From: Desulfogranum mediterraneum DSM 13871
Lineage (GTDB): Bacteria > Desulfobacterota > Desulfobulbia > Desulfobulbales > Desulfobulbaceae
DNA length: 64,000 nucleotides
Reading direction: 5' to 3'
Assembly: GCF_000429965.1 (NCBI RefSeq)
Contig: NZ_KE387004.1
Location: forward strand, 127,526-191,525
The first letter of the stretch is position 1, and each line of letters starts with the position of its first letter. The position numbers and the translations under genes are program-made. The notes under the pieces were generated by a model. The model saw nothing but the letters and a program-made list of their open reading frames with translations, did no database searches and was not told the DNA's origin. Shown in pieces: positions 18,521 to 27,923 of this stretch.

Positions 18521-19474
18521 ATGACGACCTCAACAAGGCGGGGAGTGCTCCTCTTAAACCTGGGCGGCCCGGAAAAAATCGAAGATGTTCAACCCTTTCT
18601 CTACAAGCTGTTCTCTGATCGGGAGATCATTCGCCTGGGCCCCTGGTTCATGCAAAAACCACTGGCCAGACTGATCGCCAGAAAACGGGCCCCAAAGAGC
18701 AGGGCCAACTACCAACAGATCGGCGGAGGCTCACCCCTGCGCAGGATCACCGAACAACAAGCCAGAGCCCTGGAACAGCGCCTGGCCGAGCACGGCAGCT
18801 ACCTGGTCCGTCCCTGCATGCGCTACTGGCACCCCTATGCCGCGGAGGCGCTCAGGGAACTGCAGGAGGCCCGGATCGATGAACTCATCGCCCTGCCCCT
18901 CTATCCCCACTACTCCAGGGCCACCACCGGCTCCTCGTTGAGCGATCTGGAGAGCGCTGCCCGTAAACTCGGGCTGATTATCCCCCTGCATACGATCGAT
19001 TCCTGGCCCCAACAGAACAACTACATCAGCAGCCTGGTGGAGCGTATCAGGGAGGGTTTGGCAGCCTTCGGCGATGACGAGGTCCAGATCGTCTACAGCG
19101 CCCACAGCCTGCCGGTCAGCCTGATCAGGGAGGGTGATCCCTACGTGGAGCACCTCCAGCAGACCATAGACGCCATCGAGCGTCAGACCGGACGCCCGGG
19201 ACGGCTCTGCTACCAGAGCAGAAGCGGCCCGGTGGAGTGGTTGGGACCATCGACTCCGGAGACCATCGAGAGCCTCTCCGCCTCCGGCTGCCGCAAGCTC
19301 CTGATGGTGCCCATCTCCTTTGTCTCCGACCATGTGGAGACCCTCTACGAACTCAACATCCAGTACCGCAAGCTTGCCGAAACAGCGGGACTGGAATACC
19401 GGGTCACCGCCGGCCTGAATACCTCGGCCCAGTTCATCGAAGGCCTCTGCCGACTGGTACTCCAGGCCGGTTAA
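18521..19474 (+). CDS. hemH: Ferrochelatase
   Basis: A 317-residue enzyme of the HemH family, which inserts ferrous iron (or, in some lineages, acts on coproporphyrin) to finish heme. It opens GVLLLNLGGPEKIEDVQPFL, a family signature. It carries the catalytic His region (VYSAHSLPVSLI) and the Glu-containing block FVSDHVETLYELNIQY. It is soluble, without a cysteine cluster at the C-terminus. It stands alone and is convergent with rodA, with only about 30 bases between the stops. Confidence 0.94.
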   Translation: MTTSTRRGVLLLNLGGPEKIEDVQPFLYKLFSDREIIRLGPWFMQKPLARLIARKRAPKSRANYQQIGGGSPLRRITEQQARALEQRLAEHGSYLVRPCMRYWHPYAAEALRELQEARIDELIALPLYPHYSRATTGSSLSDLESAARKLGLIIPLHTIDSWPQQNNYISSLVERIREGLAAFGDDEVQIVYSAHSLPVSLIREGDPYVEHLQQTIDAIERQTGRPGRLCYQSRSGPVEWLGPSTPETIESLSASGCRKLLMVPISFVSDHVETLYELNIQYRKLAETAGLEYRVTAGLNTSAQFIEGLCRLVLQAG

Positions 19475-19504
19475 GCAGGCGCTGCCCAGGCGTTCAGGAC
19501 CACT

Positions 19505-20614
19505 TTAGCTGACCTGAAAACGGCGCATCCGGATATTCATCATCACCCCGATGGCCACCATGGTGGTGATCAGGGATGAACCGCCATAGCTGAACAGGGG
19601 CAGGGGAATGCCCACCACCGGCAGGAAACCCATGATCATGAAGAGGTTGATAACCGCCTGCCAGAAGATCATCATCACCAGGCCATAGGCCAGGAGCACC
19701 CCGAATTTATCCCGGGCACCCAGGGCAATATTGAGCCCCCAGATGAGCAGGAAAAAGTAACAGCCCAGAAAGATGAGACAACCGGCAAAACCCCACTCCT
19801 CTGCCCAGACCGAGAAGGCAAAATCGGTATGGCGCTCCGGCAGGAAGTTGAGATGCCCCTGGGTCCCCTCCATGAAGCCCTTGCCAAAGGTCTCCCCACT
19901 GCCCACCGCGATCTTGGACTGCATGATCTGATAGCCGTGATTCATCGGGTCACCCTCGGGATTGAGGAAGGTTTCGATCCGGCGACGCTGATAGTCCTTG
20001 AGCAGATACTTCCAGCCGATCAGGGCAGCCCCCATCCCCATGCCCCCCAGGATAGCGATGGTGGACCAGCGCAGTTTGACAAAGAGGGTCATGGAGACAA
20101 AGAGGATCCCCAGCATCAGGGCCGTCCCCAGGTCAGGCTGGATCAGGATGAGGACAAAGGGGATGGCGGTCAGGATACCGGGCCTGAGCAGATCCCTCAA
20201 GCGCAACCCGTCCCGGCTCTCTATCTTGGCATAGCTGGAGGCCAAAACCAGGACCAGGATGAACTTGGCCGGCTCCGAGGGTTGGAGGCGAAAGAAGCCG
20301 AGGTTGATCCAACGCTGGGTATCGGCGATGGTTGCCACAAAAAAGTTGGTATAGACCAACAGCAACACCACCCCTCCGTACATCAGATAACCAAAGGTGG
20401 CCAACTCCCCATAGTCCACCACCACAAAGAGCAGGATCAGGACCAGGGCAGCTACGAACAGATACAGCTGTTTGTAGAATACGGCCGAAGCCGTACCGCT
20501 GCCGCTCCAGGTGGAGCTGTAGAGGTTGGCCAGCGCCATCCCGGAGACCAGCACCAGCATCAGCAGCATTACCCAATCAAAGTGGTGCACAAGTCGGCGA
20601 TCAAATCGTAACAT
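19505..20614 (-). CDS. rodA: Rod-shape peptidoglycan polymerase RodA
   Basis: A 369-residue SEDS-family membrane protein with about ten helices that polymerises glycan strands from lipid II in the elongasome. Typical blocks are RWINLGFFRLQPSEPAKFILVL, LIQPDLGTALMLG, HTDFAFSVWAEEWGF and the C-terminal GIPLPLFSYGGSSL. It is the last gene of the mre/mrd cluster. Its start lies 18 bases after the mrdA stop, so the two are surely co-transcribed. Confidence 0.95.
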   Translation of the reverse strand: MLRFDRRLVHHFDWVMLLMLVLVSGMALANLYSSTWSGSGTASAVFYKQLYLFVAALVLILLFVVVDYGELATFGYLMYGGVVLLLVYTNFFVATIADTQRWINLGFFRLQPSEPAKFILVLVLASSYAKIESRDGLRLRDLLRPGILTAIPFVLILIQPDLGTALMLGILFVSMTLFVKLRWSTIAILGGMGMGAALIGWKYLLKDYQRRRIETFLNPEGDPMNHGYQIMQSKIAVGSGETFGKGFMEGTQGHLNFLPERHTDFAFSVWAEEWGFAGCLIFLGCYFFLLIWGLNIALGARDKFGVLLAYGLVMMIFWQAVINLFMIMGFLPVVGIPLPLFSYGGSSLITTMVAIGVMMNIRMRRFQVS

Positions 20615-20632
20615 AGCAGATAAACCAAGAGG

Positions 20633-22663
20633 TTAGGGAATCAATTTGGTCTGCTGCCGGAGCAGACCTCCGGCAAGGCCTTGGCCAAACAAGGGCGCCT
20701 GGGCCAGCATGCTGCCGGGCAGGACCACGGTACTGACCTCAGCAGAGGCGAATCGGCCGGCAAAATATTTTTCCAAAACCGCCCTGGCAACAGGAGCGGC
20801 CGCACTGCCGCCGTGGAGTCCGTGCTCGATCACCACGGCCACCACGATCTCAGGATTTTCGGCCGGAGCAAAACAGATAAACAGGGCATGATCCCTGTAC
20901 TTATAGGGGATATCCTTTTCCTTGAGGTGGATGTACTGCTTGAGACGAACCACCTGGGCGGTACCGGTCTTACCGCCGACGATGATCTTTTTATCCGACA
21001 CCCGGGCGCGTCTGCCGGTTCCCCGCTTGCCGTTCACCGCCTCCACCAGGCCCTCCCGGACCAGCTTCAGGTTGCGCCCCTGGCCGCTCAAGCGCTTCAG
21101 CACAGCCGGCTTAAAGGATTCAATCACCCGCCCGTCCGGATCCCTGACCTCTTCGACCAGGGCCGGTTTATAGAGGGTACCGCCGTTGGCCAGGGCCGCA
21201 GTCATCAGGGCAAGCTGTACCGGGGTGGCCAGGTTAAAGCCCTGACCAATGGCAATGGAGAGGGTCTCTCCCTCCTGCCAGATCTTGCCAAAGCGCCGTT
21301 TTTTCCAGGCTGCCGTGGGTACCAGGCCGGCCTTTTCGTGCTCCATCTCCACCCCGGTCCGGCTGCCCATGCCAAAGAGCTTGGCATACTTGGCGAGCCG
21401 GTCAACGCCTAGACGCTGCCCCACCTGATAGAAGTAGACATCACAGGATTCGGCCAGGGCCCGCTTCAGGTTCACCGCGCCATGTCCGCCCCGCTTCCAG
21501 CAGCGATAGGTCCGGTTGCCGAAACGATAGTAGCCGGGACAGTAGATCACCGAATCCGGGGTGATGACCCCCTCGGCCAGACCGGCTACGGCGGTTATGG
21601 GCTTATAGGTCGAACCGGGCGGATACTGGCCCTGCACCAGCTTGTTGACCAGGGGAGTATGCGGATTAGCCAACATCGCATTCCAGGCCTTGTGGGAAAT
21701 ACCGCCGACAAACTCATCCAGATGCAAGGCCGGGGCACTGGCCAGGACCAAAAGCCGCCCCGAGTTGGCCTCCAGGGCTACCACGGCTCCGGCCCGATCC
21801 TCTTGGGCCATGATTTCTTCGGCGGCCTGCTGCAGTTGCATGTCAATGGTCAGGCGCAGGTCATTGCCCGGCAGCGGCTCCAAGCCCTTGAGGTTGCGTT
21901 GTTCAAAGCCCAGGGCATTGACCTCCATATAGTTACGCCCCTTCTCTCCCCGCAGATCCTTCTCCCGCAGCCGCTCAAGGCCCATCTTGCCGATCATGTC
22001 GCCGCCGCGGTAGAGGCCGTCCTTTGAGGCCTTCAGCTCCTTCTTGTTGATCTCACCGAGATAACCGATAATATGGGAGCCCAGATTTCCCCAGTGGTAG
22101 ACCCGCAGCGGCACCACCTCGATCTTGATCCCGGGCAGATCCATCCGATTGTTCTCGATCCTGGCCACGGTCTCCCAATCGATGTCTTCGGCCAGGCGCA
22201 CCGGAATATGGCCTGGGTTATGGGCCATCTTCCGGATCTTGGCCAGCAGCTCCGAGGTTTCCATGCCGAGGATCCGGGTCACCTTTTTCAGCCACTCATC
22301 ATCGATCTTGTTATCTTCCCGTACCCAGACCACATTAAAGGAGGGTCGATTGGTGACGATCTCCCGCCCATAGCGGTCCAGGATATTCCCCCTGGGCGCC
22401 GCCACCTCCAGATAACGCACCCGGTTGGAGTCGGCCAGGTTACGGTAGTACTCACCCCGCTGAATCTGCAGATACCAGAGCCTGCCGATGATCACCGCAA
22501 AGAAAAAGAGGAGCACAAAGGCGGCATAGAGGGCCCGCTTCTTGTAAGCATCCAGCTCATGGTCATCCCTGGGGGTCAGCTTGGTCACTCCGCTGTCTTT
22601 CTTGCGCTCCGCATCCAGCAGCGGTTCAGGCCGTTTTCGATTTTTGCGTCGTATATTCTTCAT
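20633..22663 (-). CDS. mrdA: Penicillin-binding protein 2 (elongasome transpeptidase)
   Basis: A 676-residue class B PBP. A basic cytoplasmic tail and one membrane helix (ALYAAFVLLFFFAVIIGRLW) lead into the pedestal domain. The transpeptidase domain has all three active-site motifs: SxxK in PGSTYKP, SCD in AESCDVYFYQ, and KTG in GGKTGTAQV. It cross-links new peptidoglycan during cell elongation together with RodA. It is co-directional with mreD (30 bases upstream) and rodA. Confidence 0.96.
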   Translation of the reverse strand: MKNIRRKNRKRPEPLLDAERKKDSGVTKLTPRDDHELDAYKKRALYAAFVLLFFFAVIIGRLWYLQIQRGEYYRNLADSNRVRYLEVAAPRGNILDRYGREIVTNRPSFNVVWVREDNKIDDEWLKKVTRILGMETSELLAKIRKMAHNPGHIPVRLAEDIDWETVARIENNRMDLPGIKIEVVPLRVYHWGNLGSHIIGYLGEINKKELKASKDGLYRGGDMIGKMGLERLREKDLRGEKGRNYMEVNALGFEQRNLKGLEPLPGNDLRLTIDMQLQQAAEEIMAQEDRAGAVVALEANSGRLLVLASAPALHLDEFVGGISHKAWNAMLANPHTPLVNKLVQGQYPPGSTYKPITAVAGLAEGVITPDSVIYCPGYYRFGNRTYRCWKRGGHGAVNLKRALAESCDVYFYQVGQRLGVDRLAKYAKLFGMGSRTGVEMEHEKAGLVPTAAWKKRRFGKIWQEGETLSIAIGQGFNLATPVQLALMTAALANGGTLYKPALVEEVRDPDGRVIESFKPAVLKRLSGQGRNLKLVREGLVEAVNGKRGTGRRARVSDKKIIVGGKTGTAQVVRLKQYIHLKEKDIPYKYRDHALFICFAPAENPEIVVAVVIEHGLHGGSAAAPVARAVLEKYFAGRFASAEVSTVVLPGSMLAQAPLFGQGLAGGLLRQQTKLIP

Positions 22664-22692
22664 CTCGATTCATGCTCCAACGGTCGGCACCC

Positions 22693-23229
22693 TCAGGCCC
22701 GATACCTGTTATCGGTACGAACGCGAAATTTTTTCCAGGAAAATATCCCCTTGGCCAGTCGATACTGGATCCGTTCAAGCAACCAGAAGAGCGGATAGGC
22801 ACAGAGAACGATCAGGCCGGTGCGGAGCATCATCTTCCACCAGACCCACTCAACCAAACCGCCCGGCACCAGAAAAGAGGTGACCACATAGGCGCACCAG
22901 GACATCACCAGGTAGCTCACCCCAATCAGCGGCACCTGGTAGAACGACTCACTCACCGGCATCTTTTGAGCAATAAAACGGAGCAGGAAAAAGGAACTGA
23001 AGCAGAACAGCGCGTACATCCCCAGGATAATGCCGGAAAAGACATCGAGAAAACAGCCCAGAAAGAAAAGGACCACCAGACTGCTCATCAGGGGCAGACG
23101 ATAGGCCAGATAGGCCAGCAAAATATAGTAGAGATCCGGTGCCGCCACCCAGGTGGGATGGAGCATGCAGACCGAGGTCTGAATAACCACCAGCAGGAGG
23201 CTGATAATGGTAAAGACAAGAACAATCAC
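22693..23229 (-). CDS. mreD: Rod-shape protein MreD
   Basis: A 178-residue integral membrane protein with about five to six helices and little sequence conservation, as usual for MreD. Identification rests on size, topology (APDLYYILLAYLAYRLPLMSSL, FFLGCFLDVFSGIILGMYAL) and position between mreC and mrdA. The start is GTG 23229, preceded by AAGGGG at good distance. It belongs to the elongasome scaffold with MreB and MreC. Confidence 0.9.
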   Translation of the reverse strand: MIVLVFTIISLLLVVIQTSVCMLHPTWVAAPDLYYILLAYLAYRLPLMSSLVVLFFLGCFLDVFSGIILGMYALFCFSSFFLLRFIAQKMPVSESFYQVPLIGVSYLVMSWCAYVVTSFLVPGGLVEWVWWKMMLRTGLIVLCAYPLFWLLERIQYRLAKGIFSWKKFRVRTDNRYRA

Positions 23230-23317
23230 AGCTGCCCCTTACTCCCGTTTTCCCGGTTTCCCGGTTTCCTCAGTCCGCGGCAGCTCGGCATCCAGCAACC
23301 GACCGCCTGGAACCGCC

Positions 23318-24169
23318 TTATTGAGGCACCGGCTCCTTGCGCTGAAGGACAAATAAATATTCCAGGGTCTTGTAATCCACGCTAGGCCTGACTTCAATCT
23401 CATGAAACATGCCCCTCCGCTTGCGAATCACCTTGGAGACCACACCGACGGGTAAACCGGTGGGAAACATCCCCCCATAGCCGGCAGTGACCACCACATC
23501 CCCCTCTTCCACTTCAACGGTTTTCAGGACATACTCAAGGCGGTAGGTCTGGGAACCGGTCCCCTTGAGGATACCACGGACCCTGGATTTCTGCAGCAGC
23601 ACATCGATGGCACTGGAGGGGGCGATGGCCAGCAGGACCTTGGAGTAGTGGGGAGAGGCGGTGAGCACCTGGCCGACGATCCCTTCACTGTTGGTCACAG
23701 GGCTACCCTTGAAAACACCGTCACTGGTACCGCGATCAATGATCAGAGAACGAAACCACATGGAGGGATCCTTACCGATGACGGTTGCCGCGACCATGGG
23801 CAGATCCGAACTGTCCTTAAAGGCGAGCAGCTTCCTCAAACGGGCATTGGTGGCCATGGCCTCCCGGCTCTTATGGACCAGCGCCCTGCTCTCCTGCAGC
23901 TCCTGCCACAAGCGCTTGTTTTCCTCGCCCACGGCAAGCACATCGAGATACTCCTGCTTAAAAGATCCCAGGTAGTTGACCCCTGAGGCGACCACCTTCT
24001 GCACCGGTCCGGCAGCCTCGAGAATCAGTTTATGCAGGCCCCCGAACTTCTGGCTCCCCAGAGTGGAGACGAGAAAGATGCATGCCAGGGTCATGAGCAG
24101 ACCGGCAAAAAAAAGCAGGCGGAATATTCGAAAACGGCTACTCCGTTTTCGGGTGGACTGTTGTCGCAT
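23318..24169 (-). CDS. mreC: Rod-shape protein MreC
   Basis: A 283-residue bitopic protein. It has a basic N-terminus, one membrane helix (LLFFAGLLMTLACIFLVSTLG), a periplasmic coiled coil (EENKRLWQELQESRALVHKSR) and the beta-barrel MreC core (VAATVIGKDPSMWFRSLIID, then VVVTAGYGGMFPTGLPVGVV). It links cytoplasmic MreB to the periplasmic synthases. An 88-base gap separates it from mreD and 281 bases from mreB. Confidence 0.94.
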   Translation of the reverse strand: MRQQSTRKRSSRFRIFRLLFFAGLLMTLACIFLVSTLGSQKFGGLHKLILEAAGPVQKVVASGVNYLGSFKQEYLDVLAVGEENKRLWQELQESRALVHKSREAMATNARLRKLLAFKDSSDLPMVAATVIGKDPSMWFRSLIIDRGTSDGVFKGSPVTNSEGIVGQVLTASPHYSKVLLAIAPSSAIDVLLQKSRVRGILKGTGSQTYRLEYVLKTVEVEEGDVVVTAGYGGMFPTGLPVGVVSKVIRKRRGMFHEIEVRPSVDYKTLEYLFVLQRKEPVPQ

Positions 24170-24450
24170 AGGAAAGGGTAGAGGCTCAACAATGCATGGT
24201 ATTTGAGGCGAGCAGGCAAGCCCGGGTTTTGGCCCCTGCAGTCCCCCATTGAGACCATGCGAGGAAACAATCTAAAGGGTATCTTGCAGCATGCGTCCCA
24301 CTCAAGGCAGCCGGGAAGATCTCCCCCCGGGCAGAACTTCCCGGAATAGATCCTCCTCCACAGCGCCGAGCTGCTCAGCGCCGGCAAGGGCTCATGCGGC
24401 CCTGGTTCACTCGGGATAGGGCAGGATCTGATCCAGGGTACAGCCCGGGA

Positions 24451-25530
<1,080 letters not shown>

Positions 25531-25599
25531 TCAAGCACCGCCTCACACCGGGCTCCGCTTCTGGAGCTGCCTACCAGCTAACACACAAAGCCCTACACA

Positions 25600-25625
25600 T
25601 TACCAACTGCTCCCTCTGTTGGCAA
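25600..25625 (-). promoter_or_regulatory. Possible mreB promoter with inverted repeat
   Basis: On the minus strand TTGCCA, 17 bases and TAATGT form a weak promoter about 110 bases before mreB. The same bases contain an inverted repeat (TTACCAAC with GTTGGCAA, ten bases apart) that could be an operator. Confidence 0.3.
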
Positions 25626-25663
25626 TGTATATGGAGAAAATCGGAAAAAAGAACCAATAGTTG

Positions 25664-25692
25664 TTGACAGGCCCCGATCAACCGTGGTAGAT
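25664..25692 (+). promoter_or_regulatory. Promoter of tRNA-Ala copy 1
   Basis: A consensus TTGACA lies 56 bases before the tRNA, followed at normal distance by a weak -10 (GTAGAT). The block is repeated almost exactly before the second tRNA gene. Confidence 0.6.
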
Positions 25693-25719
25693 GAAGCGCC
25701 AGAATCACAGAGGACGTGA

Positions 25720-25795
25720 GGGGCTATAGCTCAGCTGGGAGAGCGCTTGACTGGCAGTCAAGAGGTCTGCGGTTCGATCCCGCATAGCTCCACCA
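25720..25795 (+). tRNA. tRNA-Ala (anticodon GGC), copy 1
   Basis: A 76-base cloverleaf. The 7-bp acceptor stem is GGGGCTA with TAGCTCC. The D arm is GCTC/GAGC. The anticodon stem CTTGA/TCAAG encloses loop CTGGCAG, so the anticodon is GGC, reading GCC. The T arm is TGCGG-TTCGATC-CCGCA, and the CCA end is encoded. It is followed by its own terminator. Confidence 0.97.
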
Positions 25796-25800
25796 CATAT

Positions 25801-25840
25801 AAAGGATGTATCACCGCACGGTGATACATCCTTTTTTTTT
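25801..25840 (+). terminator. Terminator of tRNA-Ala copy 1
   Basis: A 15-bp perfect stem with a four-base loop and a run of nine T residues starts five bases after the tRNA CCA end. Confidence 0.95.
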
Positions 25841-25997
25841 GCTGTTGCCTCAGTTGATACCCCGGATCGACTCCATCAGGGGGGAGCTCCTGCTCACCAC
25901 TGGCGTGATGGGGCCAGCTGGGAACTGAAACCCTTCCGAAACTCTTCTTTTAGCGCCTCGGCTGCATATCCCTTGCGTGTCCCTTGCGTGTCCCGAT

Positions 25998-26145
25998 AGG
26001 GTCCTTTCCCGGATCCTTTCCCGCCATCTCGGCGGCACACTCAAAAAAAACCATCCTCGAAATATCAATCTCTATGTCCAATCTCCACCTCAGCGCTCCT
26101 TTTCCCCGACCCTTGCGTTTGAGCCAACCCCCTCATTTATGGGCA
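25998..26145 (-). repeat. Diverged inverted copy of the dispersed TIR repeat
   Basis: Read on the minus strand, the block keeps GATATTTCGAGGAT, a T run, GCCGAGAT and a GGACCCT end, matching the order in the other copies. The 5' half is more diverged. It lies between the two tRNA-Ala genes, next to an 11-base direct repeat (CCCTTGCGTGT, about 25979-25991). Confidence 0.55.
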
Positions 26146-26222
26146 GACACCAGCGTTAGGGGCAGAGCACAGCGGCCCTGAACAAGGTCTACCCGACTGG
26201 CGGCGCCTCGGAGTAATAGTTG

Positions 26223-26251
26223 TTGACAGACCCTGATCATTCATGGTAGAT
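26223..26251 (+). promoter_or_regulatory. Promoter of tRNA-Ala copy 2
   Basis: The same TTGACA and weak -10 as for copy 1, again exactly 56 bases before the tRNA, with a nearly identical leader between them. Confidence 0.6.
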
Positions 26252-26278
26252 GAAGCGCCAGAATCACAAAGGACGTGG

Positions 26279-26354
26279 GGGGCTATAGCTCAGCTGGGAG
26301 AGCGCTTGACTGGCAGTCAAGAGGTCTGCGGTTCGATCCCGCATAGCTCCACCA
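26279..26354 (+). tRNA. tRNA-Ala (anticodon GGC), copy 2
   Basis: Its sequence is identical to the copy 559 bases upstream, including the GGC anticodon and encoded CCA. Unlike copy 1 it lacks a T-tract terminator. A 10-bp inverted repeat (GGATCCACTG, 26362-26371 with 26389-26398) follows instead. Confidence 0.97.
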
Positions 26355-27079
26355 ACCTTTCGGATCCACTGGAAACACATTCATGATTCAGTGGATCCTG
26401 CCAGGCCTGTCTTGCACCAATCCTGTCCACCCAGGAAAATGCAGGGCGGGCCTTGCTTGTTCCCATCTTCCGGAATATCTTCACCAATCCCTCAAAAAGA
26501 CGACTCTTTTTCCAACTCGCCCTTTGCAAGAATTGCCCAAGGAAGGCCGAACCCCGGCAAGGGTGGCCCCAAGTGCCCCCTGGCACGCACCACTCACCGC
26601 ATATTCTCTCAAGCTAGCCTCATAAGCAGATCCCCCAGGATACCATGAAAAGAGTGACCCCTATCCCGGCTCTCTCCATGCCTCCCTGTTGGCGCATTTG
26701 GATTTGGCGAGCTGCTCCCTTGTCCCATCTCGGCCTCAGATACAGCCACCTGTTTTTTTAACCAAAATATCAGCCAGATGCCGACGAGAGAGATTTACAC
26801 CTGCCTTGACCTTGCTCAAAACAAGGGCTTGGAATCATGGGAGGCGACAGGGACTGTGGGGAGCAGCTGAGCGGATAAGCGACAGAGGGAGGTCAGTGAA
26901 AACATGGACCAGTATCTGCCCCGGGAACAGACCTCAAGCCTATCCATCTGAAAAGTGGTCCATACTCAACATTTCCGGTTTAGCGAAAACAATTCCGAAC
27001 AAGGGGAATTCCGTGTCATTTTACAACACCTTCATTCCTGCAACCAACCGAGAAGAGAGCATTTTATTCAGCGAACATC
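26355..27079. other. Long intergenic stretch, no supported gene
   Basis: About 800 bases separate tRNA-Ala copy 2 from the PEP-CTERM gene. Short frames occur on both strands but none has a ribosome binding site or recognisable product. The visible content is the inverted repeat just after the tRNA and the sigma54-like promoter at the right end. Confidence 0.55.
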
Positions 27080-27095
27080 TGGCCCTATAATTGCT
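27080..27095 (+). promoter_or_regulatory. Sigma54-type (-24/-12) promoter
   Basis: TGG, ten bases, GCT: TGGCCC-TATAA-TTGCT fits the RpoN consensus TGGCAC-N5-TTGC with exact GG-N10-GC spacing. It lies about 70 bases before the PEP-CTERM gene. RpoN control through the PrsK/PrsR pair is known for many PEP-CTERM genes. Confidence 0.6.
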
Positions 27096-27163
27096 TGCCC
27101 CCATATAAGGGAACTCAATTCCTTACCCATTCCCATTCAAGCTAACCATACAGGAGGTTAGAG

Positions 27164-27814
27164 ATGAAAAAGAGATTGGTCGTATCAATGGCAATTTTCG
27201 GGTTGGTTTCCTGCCTGGTCAGCACGGCAGGTGCCACCTCAATCGGCGAGATAGAGCCAAACAGCACCCTAGCAACGGCTCAGAGCCTTGACGGGTCATT
27301 CTCCTTGGGAGCGAACCCTGATATCTTCATGGCAGGGACCATTCCCTGGGTCTCCATAGGGGCCACTGGTGACGGCACCTACGATTACTACTCGTTCACG
27401 GTCGCAGCCGGGGGGGTTACGGGCTACTTTGATATCGATTACGGCATGAATCAGGGCGGCTCCATAGACACCGAGATAGCACTCTTCGACTCCCTGGGCA
27501 ACGTTCTTTTTGCCCGAGACGATGGCAGTAACTATCAAGCAGTCAATGACCCGGGGACCGTTCATGGTTATGATCCTTCCCAGTCCTACTTCTTCAGCAC
27601 AGCAGGGACCTATATCATCGGGGTGGCCGAATACTCTGCAACGCCGGTTCTCGGAGGCTGGACCGGGAATATACCGGATGCAGGCGATACCTATACCCTG
27701 CAGGTCTCCCTTGAAGGCGCAGACACCTCCTCCCCCGTACCCGAACCCACCACCATGCTCCTCTTCGGTACCGGCATAGCCGGGCTTGCCGCGGTCTCAA
27801 GAAGGCGCAGGTAA
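27164..27814 (+). CDS. PEP-CTERM sorted exported protein (DVUA0089-like)
   Basis: A 216-residue secreted protein. It has a signal peptide (RLVVSMAIFGLVSCLVSTAGA) and a beta-rich pre-peptidase-C-like domain (EIEPNSTLATAQSLDGSF, YDYYSFTVAAGGVTGYFDIDY). The C-terminal sorting signal is PVPEPTTMLLFGTGIAGLAA followed by SRRRR: the PEP motif, membrane helix and basic tail recognised by exosortase. The start is preceded by AGGAGG. It should end up in the exopolysaccharide or biofilm matrix. The exosortase itself is not in this window. It is monocistronic, with a sigma54-type promoter and a hairpin terminator. Confidence 0.9.
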   Translation: MKKRLVVSMAIFGLVSCLVSTAGATSIGEIEPNSTLATAQSLDGSFSLGANPDIFMAGTIPWVSIGATGDGTYDYYSFTVAAGGVTGYFDIDYGMNQGGSIDTEIALFDSLGNVLFARDDGSNYQAVNDPGTVHGYDPSQSYFFSTAGTYIIGVAEYSATPVLGGWTGNIPDAGDTYTLQVSLEGADTSSPVPEPTTMLLFGTGIAGLAAVSRRRR

Positions 27815-27850
27815 GGCCAAACCAAGCTAACCAAGCTACCGGCCTATTGC

Positions 27851-27878
27851 AGGGCAGGGTCTCCCAAGACCCTGCCCT
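27851..27878 (+). terminator. Hairpin after the PEP-CTERM gene
   Basis: A 12-bp stem (AGGGCAGGGTCT with its complement) has a four-base loop and is followed by a short T-rich stretch. It also separates the convergent GTPase gene. Confidence 0.75.
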
Positions 27879-27923
27879 GTTCTTTGCTCCATGCCGCCGG
27901 TCTTTGCCGTTCGGCCAGAACCC

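Noticed and set aside
26317-26586. Frames around tRNA-Ala copy 2, some overlapping the tRNA
   Set aside because: They overlap a certain tRNA gene and have no initiation signals.
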